From positions 62,001 through 126,000 of the forward strand of contig JAGVSM010000472.1 in the NCBI GenBank assembly GCA_022494885.1: a stretch of DNA of 64,000 nucleotides. The letters run 5' to 3'. Numbering within the stretch: the stretch's first letter is position 1; every line of letters begins with the position of its first letter. The position numbers were made by a program, and so were the translations under genes. The notes beneath the pieces were generated by a model. The model was given only the letters and a program-made list of their open reading frames with translations. It did no database searches and was not told the origin of the DNA. Of this stretch, positions 10,947 through 21,567 are shown in pieces. The stretch is from Micrasema longulum. Taxonomy: Eukaryota > Arthropoda > Insecta > Trichoptera > Brachycentridae.

Positions 10947-12260
10947 TTATAATTAGAAATCAAACACTGATTTGAGTCTACTGAACACTTTATTTTATTT
11001 TTACAAATACAAACATATAAAAATAAAAACTTCGTGACAATTGTTTCGCCTTATTAGGGCATTTTCAAACGAATGTGAAGATTATTAGGATTGAATGTCC
11101 TTATATAGTTATATAGTTCAAGGTACTTAAGTAGAAAAAAAAAATAATCTTATGAACTATAGCATGTACATTAATCATAATTGAGGGAAAAACCGATGGT
11201 TAAGGGTGAGGCTAAGTGTTTAATAAGTAATGGGGAATTTGAGTATTTATATTTGAATTTCGGGGAAAAATATAACAAAGTAAGCATTTATTGACATACA
11301 AGTATGTATTGTGAGATAATTAATGAAGCCTTATAGTTTTGTAAATTTAGATAATTGTTGTCGAAAAAATATAAATAAAATTATAATAAGTTGCTGTTCA
11401 TTTTAATTTTAAAACATGATTGAAATATTATGAGGAAATTTATATAAACATAAATGTATTATTATACAATATTTCTATTTTTAAGAATTTCTTATCAAAA
11501 TATATCAATGCAATTGTAACATGATTCATCTATTAATTACGCGTCATATAAGCGTATACAAAAAGGAATAAAGTGAAGAATAACAGTCTTTTTAAATATG
11601 TTTAATAGTGGTGAAGATATTGGGTTGGTTTGTTCATATATTATTTAAAAATTAAGATTATTTAGATATTTATTAATTTCTAATTGTTCAAGTATATTAA
11701 GTTTACGTCCTTTGCTTTCAACGTGTAATGGGATTGGTTTATTTGAGATATGAATTTTATGATTATTTTCAATTAAGTGATTGGCAAATTGAGAATCTTG
11801 TTTTTTTTTTTTAAGGATCTTATGTGTTCTGAATATCTAGTTAAGAAAGAGCGCCCAGTTTGTCCCACGTAAACTGCATTATAGTCGTTACATTCAAGTT
11901 TGTAAATACCGTTGTTTTAAAAAAAAATTATCTTATCTTTTGAGTTTTTTAAAATAGCTTCATTATTATTATTTGTTTTGAAAGCTACGTTTATTCCATA
12001 TTGTTTTAAAATATTGGAAGTCTTTATTGAAATAAGTACCTTGAATTATATAACTATATAAGGACATTCAATCCTAATAATCTTCACATTCGTTTGAAAA
12101 TGCCCATTAGAAAGGCGAAACAATTGTCACGAAGTTTTTATTTTTATATGTTTATATTTGTAAAAATAAAATAAAGTGTTCAGTAGACTCAAATCAGTGT
12201 TTGATTTCTAATTATAAGTTGAAATATGGAGTTCTACAAAATAAACACCAAATCAATCAA
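10947..12260 (-). mobile_element. Penelope-like element remnant with long inverted arms and target duplication
   Basis: Inverted arms of about 185 bp (10947-11130 and 12033-12220) are nearly identical; they include 'aaacactgatttgagtc', 'acaattgtttcgcc' and 'gaatgtccttatatag'. A 42-bp tail follows the right arm, with 'gttctacaaaataaacacc'. The element is bounded by a perfect 11-bp duplication, taaagttagac, at 10936-10946 and 12261-12271. The interior codes for a broken GIY-YIG endonuclease on the minus strand and has no reverse transcriptase, so it is about 1.3 kb compared with 3-4 kb for a complete element. The termini read TTGAAAA - hairpin - GAAAC outward (family E). Confidence 0.85.
11645..12030 (-). 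pseudogene. GIY-YIG endonuclease domain of a Penelope-like element, one frameshift
   Basis: Read on the minus strand, a first stretch (ILKQYGINVAFKTNNNNEAI) runs into an A/T homopolymer near 11918-11930. One frame change there gives NNGIYKLECNDYNAVYVGQT, then GRSFLTRYSEHIRS, FANHLIENNHKIH and LNILEQLEINKYLNNLNF before a stop at 11645-11647. GIY, YVGQTGR, an EH-x-R motif and a late Glu are all present in the order of the GIY-YIG nuclease fold. This domain nicks target DNA for PLE insertion. The separate reverse transcriptase domain is absent. The catalytic residues look intact, so the lesion seems recent or minor. Confidence 0.85.
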
Positions 12261-12271
12261 TAAAGTTAGAC

Positions 12272-12352
12272 CTTGGCATGGTGGAGAAAAAAGGATAGTA
12301 TTCCTATCCGTATTCTACCACTATGCAAAGGTATTACTTTATACCAAGTTGA
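12272..12352. repeat. Imperfect hairpin split by the PLE
   Basis: 'ggatagtattcctatcc' lies at the centre of an imperfect palindrome whose right arm ends in 'actttataccaagttg'. The left arm continues only if the PLE is removed: 10928-10946 (accaggtataaagttagac) joins 12272. The palindrome therefore predates the PLE. It lies in the 3' flank of the minus-strand LINE tail at 12408-12509. Confidence 0.6.
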
Positions 12353-12407
12353 TGAGTAAGGCTGATAAATGGGAAAAATGAATAAAAAAGAAAGAGGAAA
12401 GGAGAGA

Positions 12408-12509
12408 TTAAGGAAGAGAAAGGAGATGTTTCTTCACACGTGATTTAAACAGAGATGCCGTAGTGAAATCTTTGATAGTGGATGGAAGATGATTTCACAG
12501 TCAAGCTGC
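12408..12509 (-). pseudogene. LINE ORF2 extreme C-terminus, CR1/Jockey-like
   Basis: The minus-strand translation ends NHLPSTIKDFTTASLFKSRV then KKHLLSLP and stop, preceded by two in-frame stops. 'LWN-LP---K---T---FKSRLKKHLL' is the usual last block of many insect LINE ORF2 proteins. A second copy with the same 3' sequence lies at 20415-20515. Downstream on the minus strand is purine-poor 3' UTR-like DNA interrupted by the 10.9-kb PLE. Confidence 0.7.
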
Positions 12510-12534
12510 ATGGACACTATGAACCTTACTTATT

Positions 12535-13675
12535 AGATTTCCTTATTCCAGATTTACATTAAGAAATAACTAAACACGGCTAAGTATTTATAAGCAATAT
12601 ACAAAAAGCTTACTAATAAAAATATTTATTACCTGGAATAACAATTCACAGGATATTTCATGCTTCATTTTTTTAAACAGTCAACACTGATTTGTGCGCG
12701 TGCGCAGTACCTTTTATAACAACACAAAAAAACGTCAAAGTCAAATCGAGACTACTGTCAGCGTAATGGAGAACACGGAAAAAACCGTTAGACAAAGAAG
12801 TCGATCTTACCAAAAAAATATCATGCCCATATTTTTTTTAGAAAAACGATGTTCCATTCTCTCTCCAAATAATCCTTAAAAGGGTTCGCTCTTTTTAAAA
12901 TACTTTTTGTGCGCGAGAAGGTTGCAGGATTTCGAAATTGTTTAAAATTGAAAAAATCTGATAAACTATCCATTTTGGAAACTGAAAATTACGACTTTTG
13001 ACAGATCGCGTGCTTATTCCAGCGTTATACTACATTATATGCAAGTATAAGTTTCTATGGTCGCTATCCTAGATTCAAACCAAATTCAACTCTATGCGAG
13101 GTTTATAAGTAATACTTTTTGCTATACCATCATTATTCTACCACCATTCTCAAGCTTAACTTTATAATTTTTGTATTTTTTTCTTTTAAATGCGCACCAC
13201 CAAGAAGGTTTAAATCCTCAGATGCGGAGTGCGTTATGTGGTAGGCAAGCTGTATATCATGTAATTTCATACTTGATTTTTGTATAAAAAGTTTGAGAGG
13301 TTTAAAAGATTTGAATGGACTATACTTACCAATGATGCGTTATTTTGATATAAAACGCCGTCATAATTCGATTTATTCACAATTTGCATTCCAAGTTGCA
13401 GTTTATACCAAGGAATGCAATACACAAGTAAAAAGTGACAAAGGATTGAAATTGGATGCACTTACCTTGTTTAGCATTCACAATGCAATAATTTTGATGC
13501 AACTTGAAATGATAAAATACTTAAGTGTTCATTGCAAAAGGAAGACAAAGGCAGACGTCATGAAATTGGTACTTACCAGTTCACTATAATATACAATATC
13601 CATGCACACAGAATATTGTCGTAAATCAACATAAAAAACATCGAAAAAGCAATCTTCTTTAGAGGTTCTTGACCC
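12535..13675. other. Unassigned DNA
   Basis: No gene is supported. Between 13293 and 13589 a 98-codon plus frame overlaps a minus frame. Three GTAAGT donors on the minus strand (near 13325, 13447 and 13571) are not paired with convincing acceptors or a common reading frame. I see no known family. Confidence 0.4.
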
Positions 13676-13679
13676 CCTA

Positions 13680-13800
13680 TTTTATGCAATACATTACAAA
13701 AAAATAACTTTATATTATTTATAATTAAATAACCAACTAGTTTCAGCTAAACTTTCGTCTTCAGGGTTAATTACAAACTAACATAATATTAAATTTACAC
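13680..13800 (-). mobile_element. Lone PLE terminus, family F
   Basis: On the minus strand the sequence runs 'aaccctgaagacgaaag' then 'tttagctgaaactagttgg', followed by an AT-rich end. CTGAAGA fits the hammerhead core consensus CUGANGA exactly and is followed 13 nt later by GAAAC, although the intervening stem is short. The arrangement matches other PLE ends in this window. No coding part is attached. Confidence 0.45.
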
Positions 13801-14029
13801 AGTGAGGGTAGAGTAGGTGGCTAAGGGAGAAGAACTCCTTAATTTATGTTTTATTTTTTAATATAATATGTTTTTTTAAGTCCCACAAAGATTTTTTTTA
13901 TGAAAACTTAATAATAATATGAACTTTACAAGAAAACGATGCATTTATTTATATAACTAAAAGCCGCAAAGATAATACACATCATACATTTTAAAAAACA
14001 AAAAAATGAAGTGAAATTGATACCTTCAT

Positions 14030-14180
14030 TACTTATATTATAAATGTGAAAGTGTGTTCGTATGTTTGTTTGTGTTTCCTTCACGTCGCAACGGAGTAAC
14101 TGATTGACGTCATTTTTGGTATAGCCGGAGAGCTGAGAAGTGAAATAGGCTACTTTTTATTCTGAAAAAAAAAAATCTCC
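14030..14180 (-). repeat. DR4, old RTE-like 3' tail
   Basis: In reverse orientation this copy contains 'ttataaatgtgaaagtgtg', 'cgtatgtttgtttgtg', 'ccttcacgtcgcaacgg' and 'atagccggagag'. The same ordered motifs occur in plus orientation at 46.5-46.9 kb and 51.6-52.1 kb. Such AAC-rich tails ending in 'catttataata' are common insect repeats, probably derived from LINE 3' ends. Confidence 0.5.
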
Positions 14181-14484
14181 CTCAAGAAAATTGTTAGTAG
14201 ATAAATTAATTATTCTGACTTGATTTTTTCATTGGGATAGTCGGAAATAAGTGTCATCTCGAAAAAAATTTCACTTCCTCGCAAAAATTCAAAGTGGAAA
14301 ATGAATCAATTTTAAAACGAAATAACGATGCTACGTCACCAAAGACTAAGGAATTGTTTTTATTTTCATAGTGACAGTTGAACACCGGCAATCGATACAG
14401 GCTACTTTTAATGCCAAAAAAATATATAGTTCTATCGGGAAAATATTTTTTGCTAAACAATAAAACTAATGAGTTAACTAGTTT

Positions 14485-14662
14485 TGTGTATGTCCAAATG
14501 CTTGCAGACTGGCTGGATTTTCTCCCTAGGTTCATATTTAAATTTATTGCAACAGAGAGAGAAAATATTTTTAGAGAAACTAATATGGGAGACCAGGTGT
14601 TTACAGGGCTTATGACATGTGATTGGCTAGTTTAAGTGGCCATTTTTATACACTAACTAATA
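14485..14662 (+). repeat. DR1 dispersed repeat, head and middle
   Basis: The head 'gtccaaatgcttgcagac', 'tggctggattttctcccta', then the middle 'attgcaacagagagag' and 'ttacagggcttatgac', ending inside 'agtggccatttttatacact'. There is a small deletion after 'ctccctagg' compared with the 57-kb copy, and the tail is missing. Confidence 0.8.
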
Positions 14663-14699
14663 TTGATGTTTTTTGTTGATATTTCTTAATAAAACTCTA

Positions 14700-14897
14700 T
14701 AGTTAAAAAATTATAAATAAAATTATCAATGAAACTACTTTGTTTAGTTTTACTTTTTTATTATTTTGACCAACGAGCGCTTCTCGCCACCAGTCTTGAA
14801 GATGCCTACTTAAGCGAAAGCGCTCGTTAGTCAAAATAATAAAAAAATAAATCCAAACCGAGGAGTTTCATTGATAATTTTATCAAAATCATTAGGC
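14700..14897. mobile_element. PLE terminus pair forming a hairpin, family D
   Basis: Arms at about 14706-14783 and 14818-14895 are inverted: 'ttatcaatgaaact' against 'agtttcattgataa', and 'ttattttgaccaacgagcgc' against its complement. On the plus strand the centre reads 'cttgaagatgcctactt' and 'aagcgaaagcgctcg', that is TTGAAGA - hairpin - GAAAG. A second copy with the same design lies at 25325-25480. Confidence 0.65.
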
Positions 14898-14899
14898 TA

Positions 14900-15985
14900 A
14901 CTAGTTTTTACCTAACACCATGCAAGGAAAGCCGCGGATAAAAGTAAGTATACGTTATTTTTAGTTTATGTATTTGCCTTATAAGATATTCACTGTGATA
15001 CAATCGTGATGAATCCGTTTGCTTCCTAGAATTTCTGCAAGGATTCTGAATGCAACAATAATATGACCAACACCAACGCCATTTCGAAAATGCGGCATAT
15101 CTTGAATTGCAAAAAAGGTATTACAGACGAGATAAGTACTCTTCTCTCAGATTTCAGCAATTACCCACTTATTTAAAAATACAGTGGTGAAACTGTAGTT
15201 CATTTTGCAATTGAATTAAATTATGTTTTTGCACAAGTTGAAATGACGAAAGGAATGACATTTTTGATTATAAAATTATGTGACTTTAAATTACCCGCAA
15301 TCTAATGCAGGACTCACCCGAAAACCAATTCCCACTGTCGCCTTACCTACTATCGTCTTAAGATAGCGCAAAAGGTGAATTATGCATTTCCGTACGTAAA
15401 CAACAAATTAACAAAACATCAAAAACATTTAGCGCGGATGTCAAATTGCGGACAAATAGGGAAATAAAAGGTGACCTAAATTTCTTATTCGAAAATACAG
15501 ATATACCATCATATACCATACAGTGGTTGTGTAGATTAGATCAGTTCAATTCAGTTATCGCCGTTTTCCACCACCGTTTTTCACCAAATTCTGTATTCTA
15601 TTCGACACTTAATAAATACACATCGAAGCATAACATAATTTTCTTCTGTCATCGCCAACTGCTGTAGGAGCTGCTGTAAGAGCTGTGCTGCATCATAAAA
15701 TCCAGCATTACGTATTTTTTTTAATAAAAATAATTATGGGATAACAAATAGAGCCAACACAGTGTTATGTTTTTTTTCTCTTAAAAAAAAAAATGTTTTC
15801 TTAACAAAAAATGTTGAACTATATATATTTAATAGTGAGTATGACATAAAAATGTACCAAAAATACGTGTCCAATTGGAGTAAATGGTGGAAAATTATAG
15901 TAAAATTGTGATTACATTATAATCATAGCTGAAAATTTATTTTCCGGTATGGAAAGTCCATACATTTACGTTTCTAAACTATTAT
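14900..15985. other. Unassigned DNA
   Basis: There is no recognised gene or repeat. A 73-codon plus frame at 15446-15667 has no family resemblance or splice support. Confidence 0.45.
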
Positions 15986-15987
15986 AT

Positions 15988-16112
15988 GCCATATTTAAAT
16001 TTATTTCAACAGAGAGGGAAAAGTTTTCGAGAAGGGAATATGGAAGTCTAGGCATTTACAGGGCTTATGACCTGTCATTGGCTGGTTTAAGTGGCCACTT
16101 TACACAATGCCA
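15988..16112 (+). repeat. DR1 dispersed repeat, middle
   Basis: The conserved core 'caacagagagggaaaag', 'gggaatatggaagtctagg', 'ttacagggcttatgacct' and 'ggccactttacacaatgcc'. The copy stops abruptly after the palindromic 'ttacac' segment. The peptide frame REYGSLGIYRAYDLSLAGLS is open here and continues into unrelated sequence to 16242. Confidence 0.85.
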
Positions 16113-16434
16113 TATCGGCATGCTTATCATTGCACGTAACACCAAAATAGACAAAAATGATAAGAAGAATGAATCAGTAACACAAACATGTTGCCAGAAT
16201 GGTTTATCGAAAAATTTTAGTACAATGTTTGACGTTGGGTAAAACTGTTAATTTCCAATAATTAATTACTGTCTCGATTCTTCGAGGCATTGTGCCCACC
16301 GAACGCCGGCGATCTCCGGGTATGATCACTTTGAACCACCAGTGGATGATGGCCTCGATAAACTCCCATTTATCAGATTGATCAGTTGATTGTGGGATTT
16401 TTTCAGTTCTTTTGTCGGTTTTTATGTTATTTTA
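16113..16434. other. Unassigned, slightly GC-richer
   Basis: Around 16265-16400 the sequence is less AT-rich and the minus strand is open for about 45 codons (DKWEFIEAIIHWWFKVIIPG). I do not recognise it. It adjoins a LINE 3' UTR and may belong to an unknown repeat. Confidence 0.25.
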
Positions 16435-16590
16435 CACTTTATATACATTTACAATTTATAGACATATAAGGGCGGATATATTGCCTCAAGGTAATTTCTT
16501 CCTACATACCCGAACCGTTCAGATTGAGAAAATTACAAGTACATAGACATATTGAATTTTACAATTTTATAGAAAATTTATTAATGACAA
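16435..16590 (-). mobile_element. LINE 3' UTR copy (family of 35.7-36.7 kb)
   Basis: In reverse orientation it shows 'ataagggcggatatattgcc', 'aatttcttcctacatacccg' and 'aaccgttcagattgagaaaa', the mirror of the terminal block at about 36590-36665. Only the last ~150 bp of the element is present, as expected for 5' truncation. Confidence 0.65.
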
Positions 16591-16599
16591 AATACATCG

Positions 16600-17365
16600 T
16601 TTTGAACTTTACATATTTTATTTGTACAAAATATTCCCAATCAGCAAAAGATCTGGTATGAGGGGATATAACATATTATGACACAATAGTTTTAAAAAAA
16701 AGTCGATAAAATAACTTCACATATCACTAGTCACACGGGCTGTAAGAACTGTTTTATTGAGGTGTTTTTTAAGTAAAAATATGTTTTGGATATTTTTAAG
16801 TTATTAAAAAGTATATTGTAAAAATGTTTTGCTGTATACACAAAACTGTTTCTTTTCTGTTTGTCCTAGGTTGTTCGCAAGTTAAATTATTCGACGCTCT
16901 TGTATTTACTTTATGTATATTAGTTAAAATTAAATTTGATATTTGAATTTATTTTATTCTTTTTCATTTAAATATCATCTTCACCTTTTCTGTGCACATT
17001 AATTATTCTAAATTGAGCAATTTTGTAATTCTATATAAAGCTGTGGTTTTAGTATATTAATTAAAACTAAATGTTACTTTAAGTGCTTTATTTATTGTTC
17101 TTTGTATTGATTCTTGTATTTGTTTACCACATTGTGACCTATATACAAAGGTGGATATAATTCTCTATTAAAAAAAGTAGAGTATTATAGTATTCTCTAT
17201 TTAGTGCGTTACAATGTCTAAGGGATGAGACCATTGTAGGAAACTGCTGCGATATATTGCATATATTTATATATTATTAATCGCGTTGTCCAAATGTTGA
17301 TTAAAATTTTTATTTATGTAAAATGTTGTATTTTTGTATTATTGAATATTATGTACTCGTATGCT
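16600..17365. other. Unassigned AT-rich DNA
   Basis: I find no gene or repeat that I can support here. Confidence 0.45.
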
Positions 17366-17369
17366 TCCG

Positions 17370-17575
17370 TTTTCAATTGTGGTTATGCCGATTAGAAGAG
17401 CAGTTAGGCAGTTAAATATGATCACTTTGGAGATCGACATCTTTTACATCAGTAAAACTATGCTTAAGAGCCAAATACTTTTGCTTTTGGAGAGTATTAT
17501 ACCTCAATAATGACATATATTGCTCAGAGGTTCCTGGTTTTATATGTTGTCCTAATAAAACGATTGAAATATTTT
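17370..17575 (+). repeat. DR3 dispersed repeat
   Basis: 'gccgattagaagagcagtta', 'aatatgatcactttgg' and, further on, 'ggagagtattatacc', 'gctcagaggttcctgg' and 'ttgtcctaataaaacg'. The same blocks occur in reverse order on the minus strand at 49790-49860 and 48710-48800, where a LINE copy sits between them. The nature of the element is unknown. Confidence 0.5.
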
Positions 17576-17579
17576 GTTA

Positions 17580-18485
17580 TTTGAAATCATATTTTGGTAA
17601 AACAAATTAATTTGAATTTGAATACATGACGTCTGGCTTCGTGGAGTGAGGGATACGGATTACTTTTTTTGTTATTTGTACCGTTGCATAAATAAATAAA
17701 AATATTTTATTTGTGTAAATTGTATTGTTGGTATGAGATTTCCAGAACAGGCATTAAAGCCACTAATGGCTCCACTGAATCAATAATTTTGAAACGTATT
17801 TTTTTATCAACAACCAATAACGCAAAAAAATACTATGAGCACCATCAATAATCGAAAGTGTTTGAAATAAAAAAATAAATGCCAAGGTAGAAGAGGTTTT
17901 ATCTGAAGATTAGCGAAATTGGCCACGATTAACAACATGAGTGTTCTAAGAATTTATTGCTCGTCTGTCAGAAAATGTTAACAACATAAATTTGAACGTT
18001 CTTTTCATGTAAGCGTTATTTTATTACATGATATAAGAACGCGGATGCTAAATACATTGAATAAAATAATAACATCTACCGTTTATAATTTTGTTCTAGT
18101 CAATTATTCAAGATATTCGTAGTTATCAGGTTATCAAAAACATCAGGTAGTTTAAATTATTTTGAGGTATATTATATAAAATACCATATAAAAATAAAAT
18201 GGCACAATTACTTTTAACGTCAGAGTAACCAGCGTAAAGACACGAACATATCCATGAACGTAGAGGGAACGGGCAATTAAAATCGGACTGTAAAATTAGT
18301 AGCGAAAACAGAACGTCATTCTACCACGTCTTTATGACATTGCACCACAATCATGCAGTGGTCGAAATTACGGTGTTGATTCATATTCAAAATATGGTAC
18401 ACCCAGGCATGAATAAAATAAGATTTTTATTTTCAATTATTGTTTTCTTGTTGATATATTTGTTATTTTTTGTACAGTTTTATTT
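17580..18485. other. Unassigned AT-rich DNA
   Basis: No supportable feature. The 63-codon frame at 18334-18525 is hydrophobic, AT-driven and runs into a LINE 3' end. Confidence 0.4.
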
Positions 18486-18489
18486 GTAC

Positions 18490-19060
18490 ATTAATTTATT
18501 CATTCAAAATTACACTCGTTTATAATTTTATCATCTTATTAGGCTTTTTGGCTGTGCGGGTGTCAAACCACAATAAATTAAAAGAAAAAGTAAAATAAGT
18601 CAACTTAGATTAACACATAGAATAACAATCCAGAATAAAAATGTATTACTAATGAAGAATAAAACAATAAATATCAACATAGAAAATAATCAGGTATAAA
18701 TATTCAAATATAAATTATCCAAATTTAGTGACATACAAAATCAAATATATCCAATAATAGAATCATTCAAATCAAAAGAAAAAAATACGATAACATAATT
18801 GTTTTTAAATTAAAAAAAAAAAAATAATTCATAAATGGTACATGTTTTTTAATTCTATACAAATCTACTTTTATGCATCTAGTAAATGTTATAACTCTCC
18901 AAAAAAGAGACTGACTCTTGTGCTTGAAGAGTGACTTACGCTGTTAAAGTTGTTTATTTATTAGAATTTATATTATTTTGAATATACGAGTACATGAGAA
19001 AAAAAAATTATACACAAAAAAATAATAACACTTTCATACTTATTAAAATTGAATGCAGTT
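18490..19060 (-). mobile_element. LINE 3' UTR (minus strand)
   Basis: Starting from its 3' end the copy shows 'ttattcattcaaaattac', 'cttattaggctttttggc' and 'gggtgtcaaaccacaataaa'. These blocks recur at 26743-27075. On the minus strand this follows the coding remnant at 19061-19210. Confidence 0.6.
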
Positions 19061-19210
19061 TTAACACTTGTTCGAAAAAATCTTTGGATTTACTTTGAAT
19101 TTATTTATAGTTTTCAGTTCATTAGGGAGATTATTGTAATTTTTGACACCTTTAAAGACTAAGCTATTTTGAACATGACTCGTGTGGAATTTAGAAATTT
19201 TAATGTTATT
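19061..19210 (-). pseudogene. LINE ORF2 extreme C-terminus
   Basis: The minus-strand reading KISKFHTSHVQNSLVFKGVK, NYNNLPNELKTINKFKVNPK then IFSNKC and stop has the typical final block of Jockey/CR1-like ORF2 proteins (SLVFKGVK-YN-LP-ELK). The same frame runs upstream to 19354 through low-complexity hydrophobic sequence that may be decayed element sequence. The 3' UTR described at 18490-19060 follows. Confidence 0.65.
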
Positions 19211-19354
19211 TTGATTGATAACTAAGATATGATTGATAAATGATAATTGATAACTAAAATATGTTTGATAAAGTAAGAAAATAAAATAATAAATAACATG
19301 CCAAATAACACTGAGTACCAAATTAAATATTTCAAAAATAAATAACGAAGACAT

Positions 19355-19885
19355 ATTAAAATATAAAGATAAATATGCAAATCAAAGTAAAGAAGGAAAG
19401 CAGATTAGTAAATTTCCACTAGCCTCAAACTTATAAAAGATTGACAACCTCGTCCGTATCGATAAGCAGCAGCCAATTGCAAACATTTTTTTTTAATGCT
19501 GCCTTGATTGGCGCGCTTATTGCTAAATGGATATTTCTACCAAACGATAAATAAAGTAAAAGGCGTTTTCAATACGGACACAGCGTTTGAATGTTTTATA
19601 ACCCTATGTAAATGTATTTGTGTCTCGTGGCAAACCAAATATACATACAATATAAGTAGGCACGATAGAATAAATTATAAAAAAACTAATTGTTATGCAC
19701 ACATAAAGCAGGGGTATTTAGGGATTTGAATGGATTGTACCTTTGTGAGTTTTTTTATTTTTAAATACTGATATTTAAAAAAGTACAAGTATTATATTTA
19801 CACAAATACATATACTGTTATGTATTCATTTCAGATAGTGGTACAAAAAACGTCTAATTATAGCCTCACTAATCAAAAATATACT
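19355..19885. other. Unassigned DNA
   Basis: No supportable gene. A 73-codon plus frame at 19508-19729 matches nothing recognised. Confidence 0.4.
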
Positions 19886-19893
19886 AAAGAGTC

Positions 19894-20077
19894 GGGTTGT
19901 GGTGCTGTGGCTAGTATCTCGGACTCACAGATCAAAGGTCCGTGGTTCGAATCCCACTCTACCCCAACTTGATTTCCATTTTCTAATAGTGAGTTATTTA
20001 CAACTCGTTGAAAATTACCCTAAAATTAAATATTTGGGTAAATCATAAGAACGCAAATATTTATTTTAAAAAAATAA
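19894..20077 (+). mobile_element. tRNA-derived SINE, family a
   Basis: The head 'gggttgtggtgctgtggc' has an A-box-like 'tggctagtatc' and an exact B box, ggttcgaatcc. It is followed by 'actctaccccaacttg', a body with 'ctaatagtgagttatttac', and an AT-rich end with 'aaatcataagaacgc'. The acceptor stem does not pair properly, so it is not a functional tRNA. Other copies: 24205-24402, 25540-25690, 40155-40343 and 47083-47192. Confidence 0.85.
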
Positions 20078-20414
20078 TGTAGGTAAATAAAAATAATTTC
20101 AAAAATAAAACATTGTTTTTCAATTCAGACGCTTTCCGATGACACTCTATTTACCTATATGGTTGTTTTTTTTAAACCAAAACTATAACCATATCACAAA
20201 AAGATGCAATAGACCCAGCATTTTTTATATATTTTGGCGACTCAATAAAAATCTTCTCTCAAAGTCTTTTGTGGTACCCGAGTTGCCTGGATTCATGTTT
20301 TAAAAGGTTCGAAACATTAACCTCCGCTCGTAGGATAGCAATGAATTTCGTTATTACATATGTACTAAACTTCACTAGAAAGAGGAGAACAAAAGGAGAG
20401 GAAGAGAGAAGCGT

Positions 20415-20515
20415 TTAAGGAAGAGAAAGGAAATGTTTCTTCAGACGTGATTTAAACAAAGTTGCCGTAGACCTTTGATTGTGGATGAGAGATGATACCA
20501 CAATCAATCCGCACG
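20415..20515 (-). pseudogene. LINE ORF2 extreme C-terminus, second copy of the 12.4-kb family
   Basis: The same minus-strand block as 12408-12509: 'ttaaggaagagaaagga', 'atgtttcttcagacgtg', 'atttaaacaaagttgccg', then 'gattgtggatgagagatga'. A short deletion before the 'FTTASLFKSR'-equivalent region shifts the frame. Purine-rich DNA at 20375-20414 is the start of its 3' UTR. Confidence 0.65.
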
Positions 20516-20529
20516 GACAATAATTACGA

Positions 20530-21175
20530 AAAAATAAATTAAGTTAGTTTGTCATGAAAGAGGAATTGTGTCCTACCAGCAATTGAAACTCGGAACTACC
20601 GTGCTTGAAGAAAGCTTCTTAGTCGTTACTCTAAAGCAGTAGCCTCTTTTTAAATATACATATAGTACCTTCTTCGCAAGCCAATTATTTAGAATTTTTG
20701 TTTGCTTGTTTTTTAGAATTTGTTGGAATTGATCGCGCCATGTTTTTCACGGCGTTCTTCTACATAATGCATCCATTTACATTAGTCATAAGCAACCTTT
20801 TTCTAGTCTGGGCCAGATTAATAATTTTCCTCCGAGTTGCAGAACAGAATATCAAAATAACCAAAAACATATACAATACATGTAGTTATGGATATATTTT
20901 TGAGTTACGTATATGTAGAACAGCATACTCTAATCCTGTTTTTTTTCTTGGTATATATTTTTGAGTCATGAGTATGAGTTTTTTTTACTTGTCTTTCTTG
21001 TTTTTCTTTGATTTTTTTCTTCCATATCAACCACAAAATACATTATATCCCTTCACAAATTCGTTTCTACATAGGTTTGCATAAATTTCGTCCATAAATA
21101 TTATGTACGTACGTACTATAATTTTACATACAGTAATAAAAAATGTAGTCAGCGAACATGGTATACGCAGTAATT
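20530..21175. other. Unassigned AT-rich DNA
   Basis: There is no supportable feature. The 88-codon plus frame at 20698-20964 is hydrophobic and unrecognised. Confidence 0.4.
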
Positions 21176-21179
21176 TGAA

Positions 21180-21490
21180 TATTTATGTTTTAACTTTCTC
21201 CTCCTTCTTTCCCACCCTCTTTCCCAGCTCCTCTTTTCATAGTATAGAGTAGATATTAAGTAAATTTTTATTTCTTAATAAATAAATAATTTTATTTAAA
21301 TTTTGTTTTGTATTGGAAATATTATAATTTACCAACAACATGTTCATATATCACTGATTTTCTAAAATTAAATGGTTCGGGTAGGTAGAAAAAAATTGCC
21401 TTAAGGCAATATTCCCGCCCTTATGCATATGGATCTAAACTGTGCATGTATATAAAGTGTTTAAATAACTGTTTAATTCAATCAAAAATA
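21180..21490 (+). mobile_element. LINE 3' UTR copy (family of 35.7-36.7 kb)
   Basis: It contains 'actttctcctccttctttcc', 'ctcttttcatagtatagag', 'aatggttcgggtaggtag' and 'attgccttaaggcaatatt', the ordered blocks of the 3' UTR at 36420-36670. Coding sequence is missing, so it is 5'-truncated. Confidence 0.7.
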
Positions 21491-21567
21491 AAAATACATA
21501 TAATGCCCCATGGGTTAAAATCAATAAATGCACAAATGTTGAGATCCCTACATTATGCAAGGCTGAG

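Noticed and set aside
13293..13589. 98-codon plus frame and three GTAAGT donors on the opposite strand
   Set aside because: Donors lack paired acceptors and a consistent phase; the frame matches no family.
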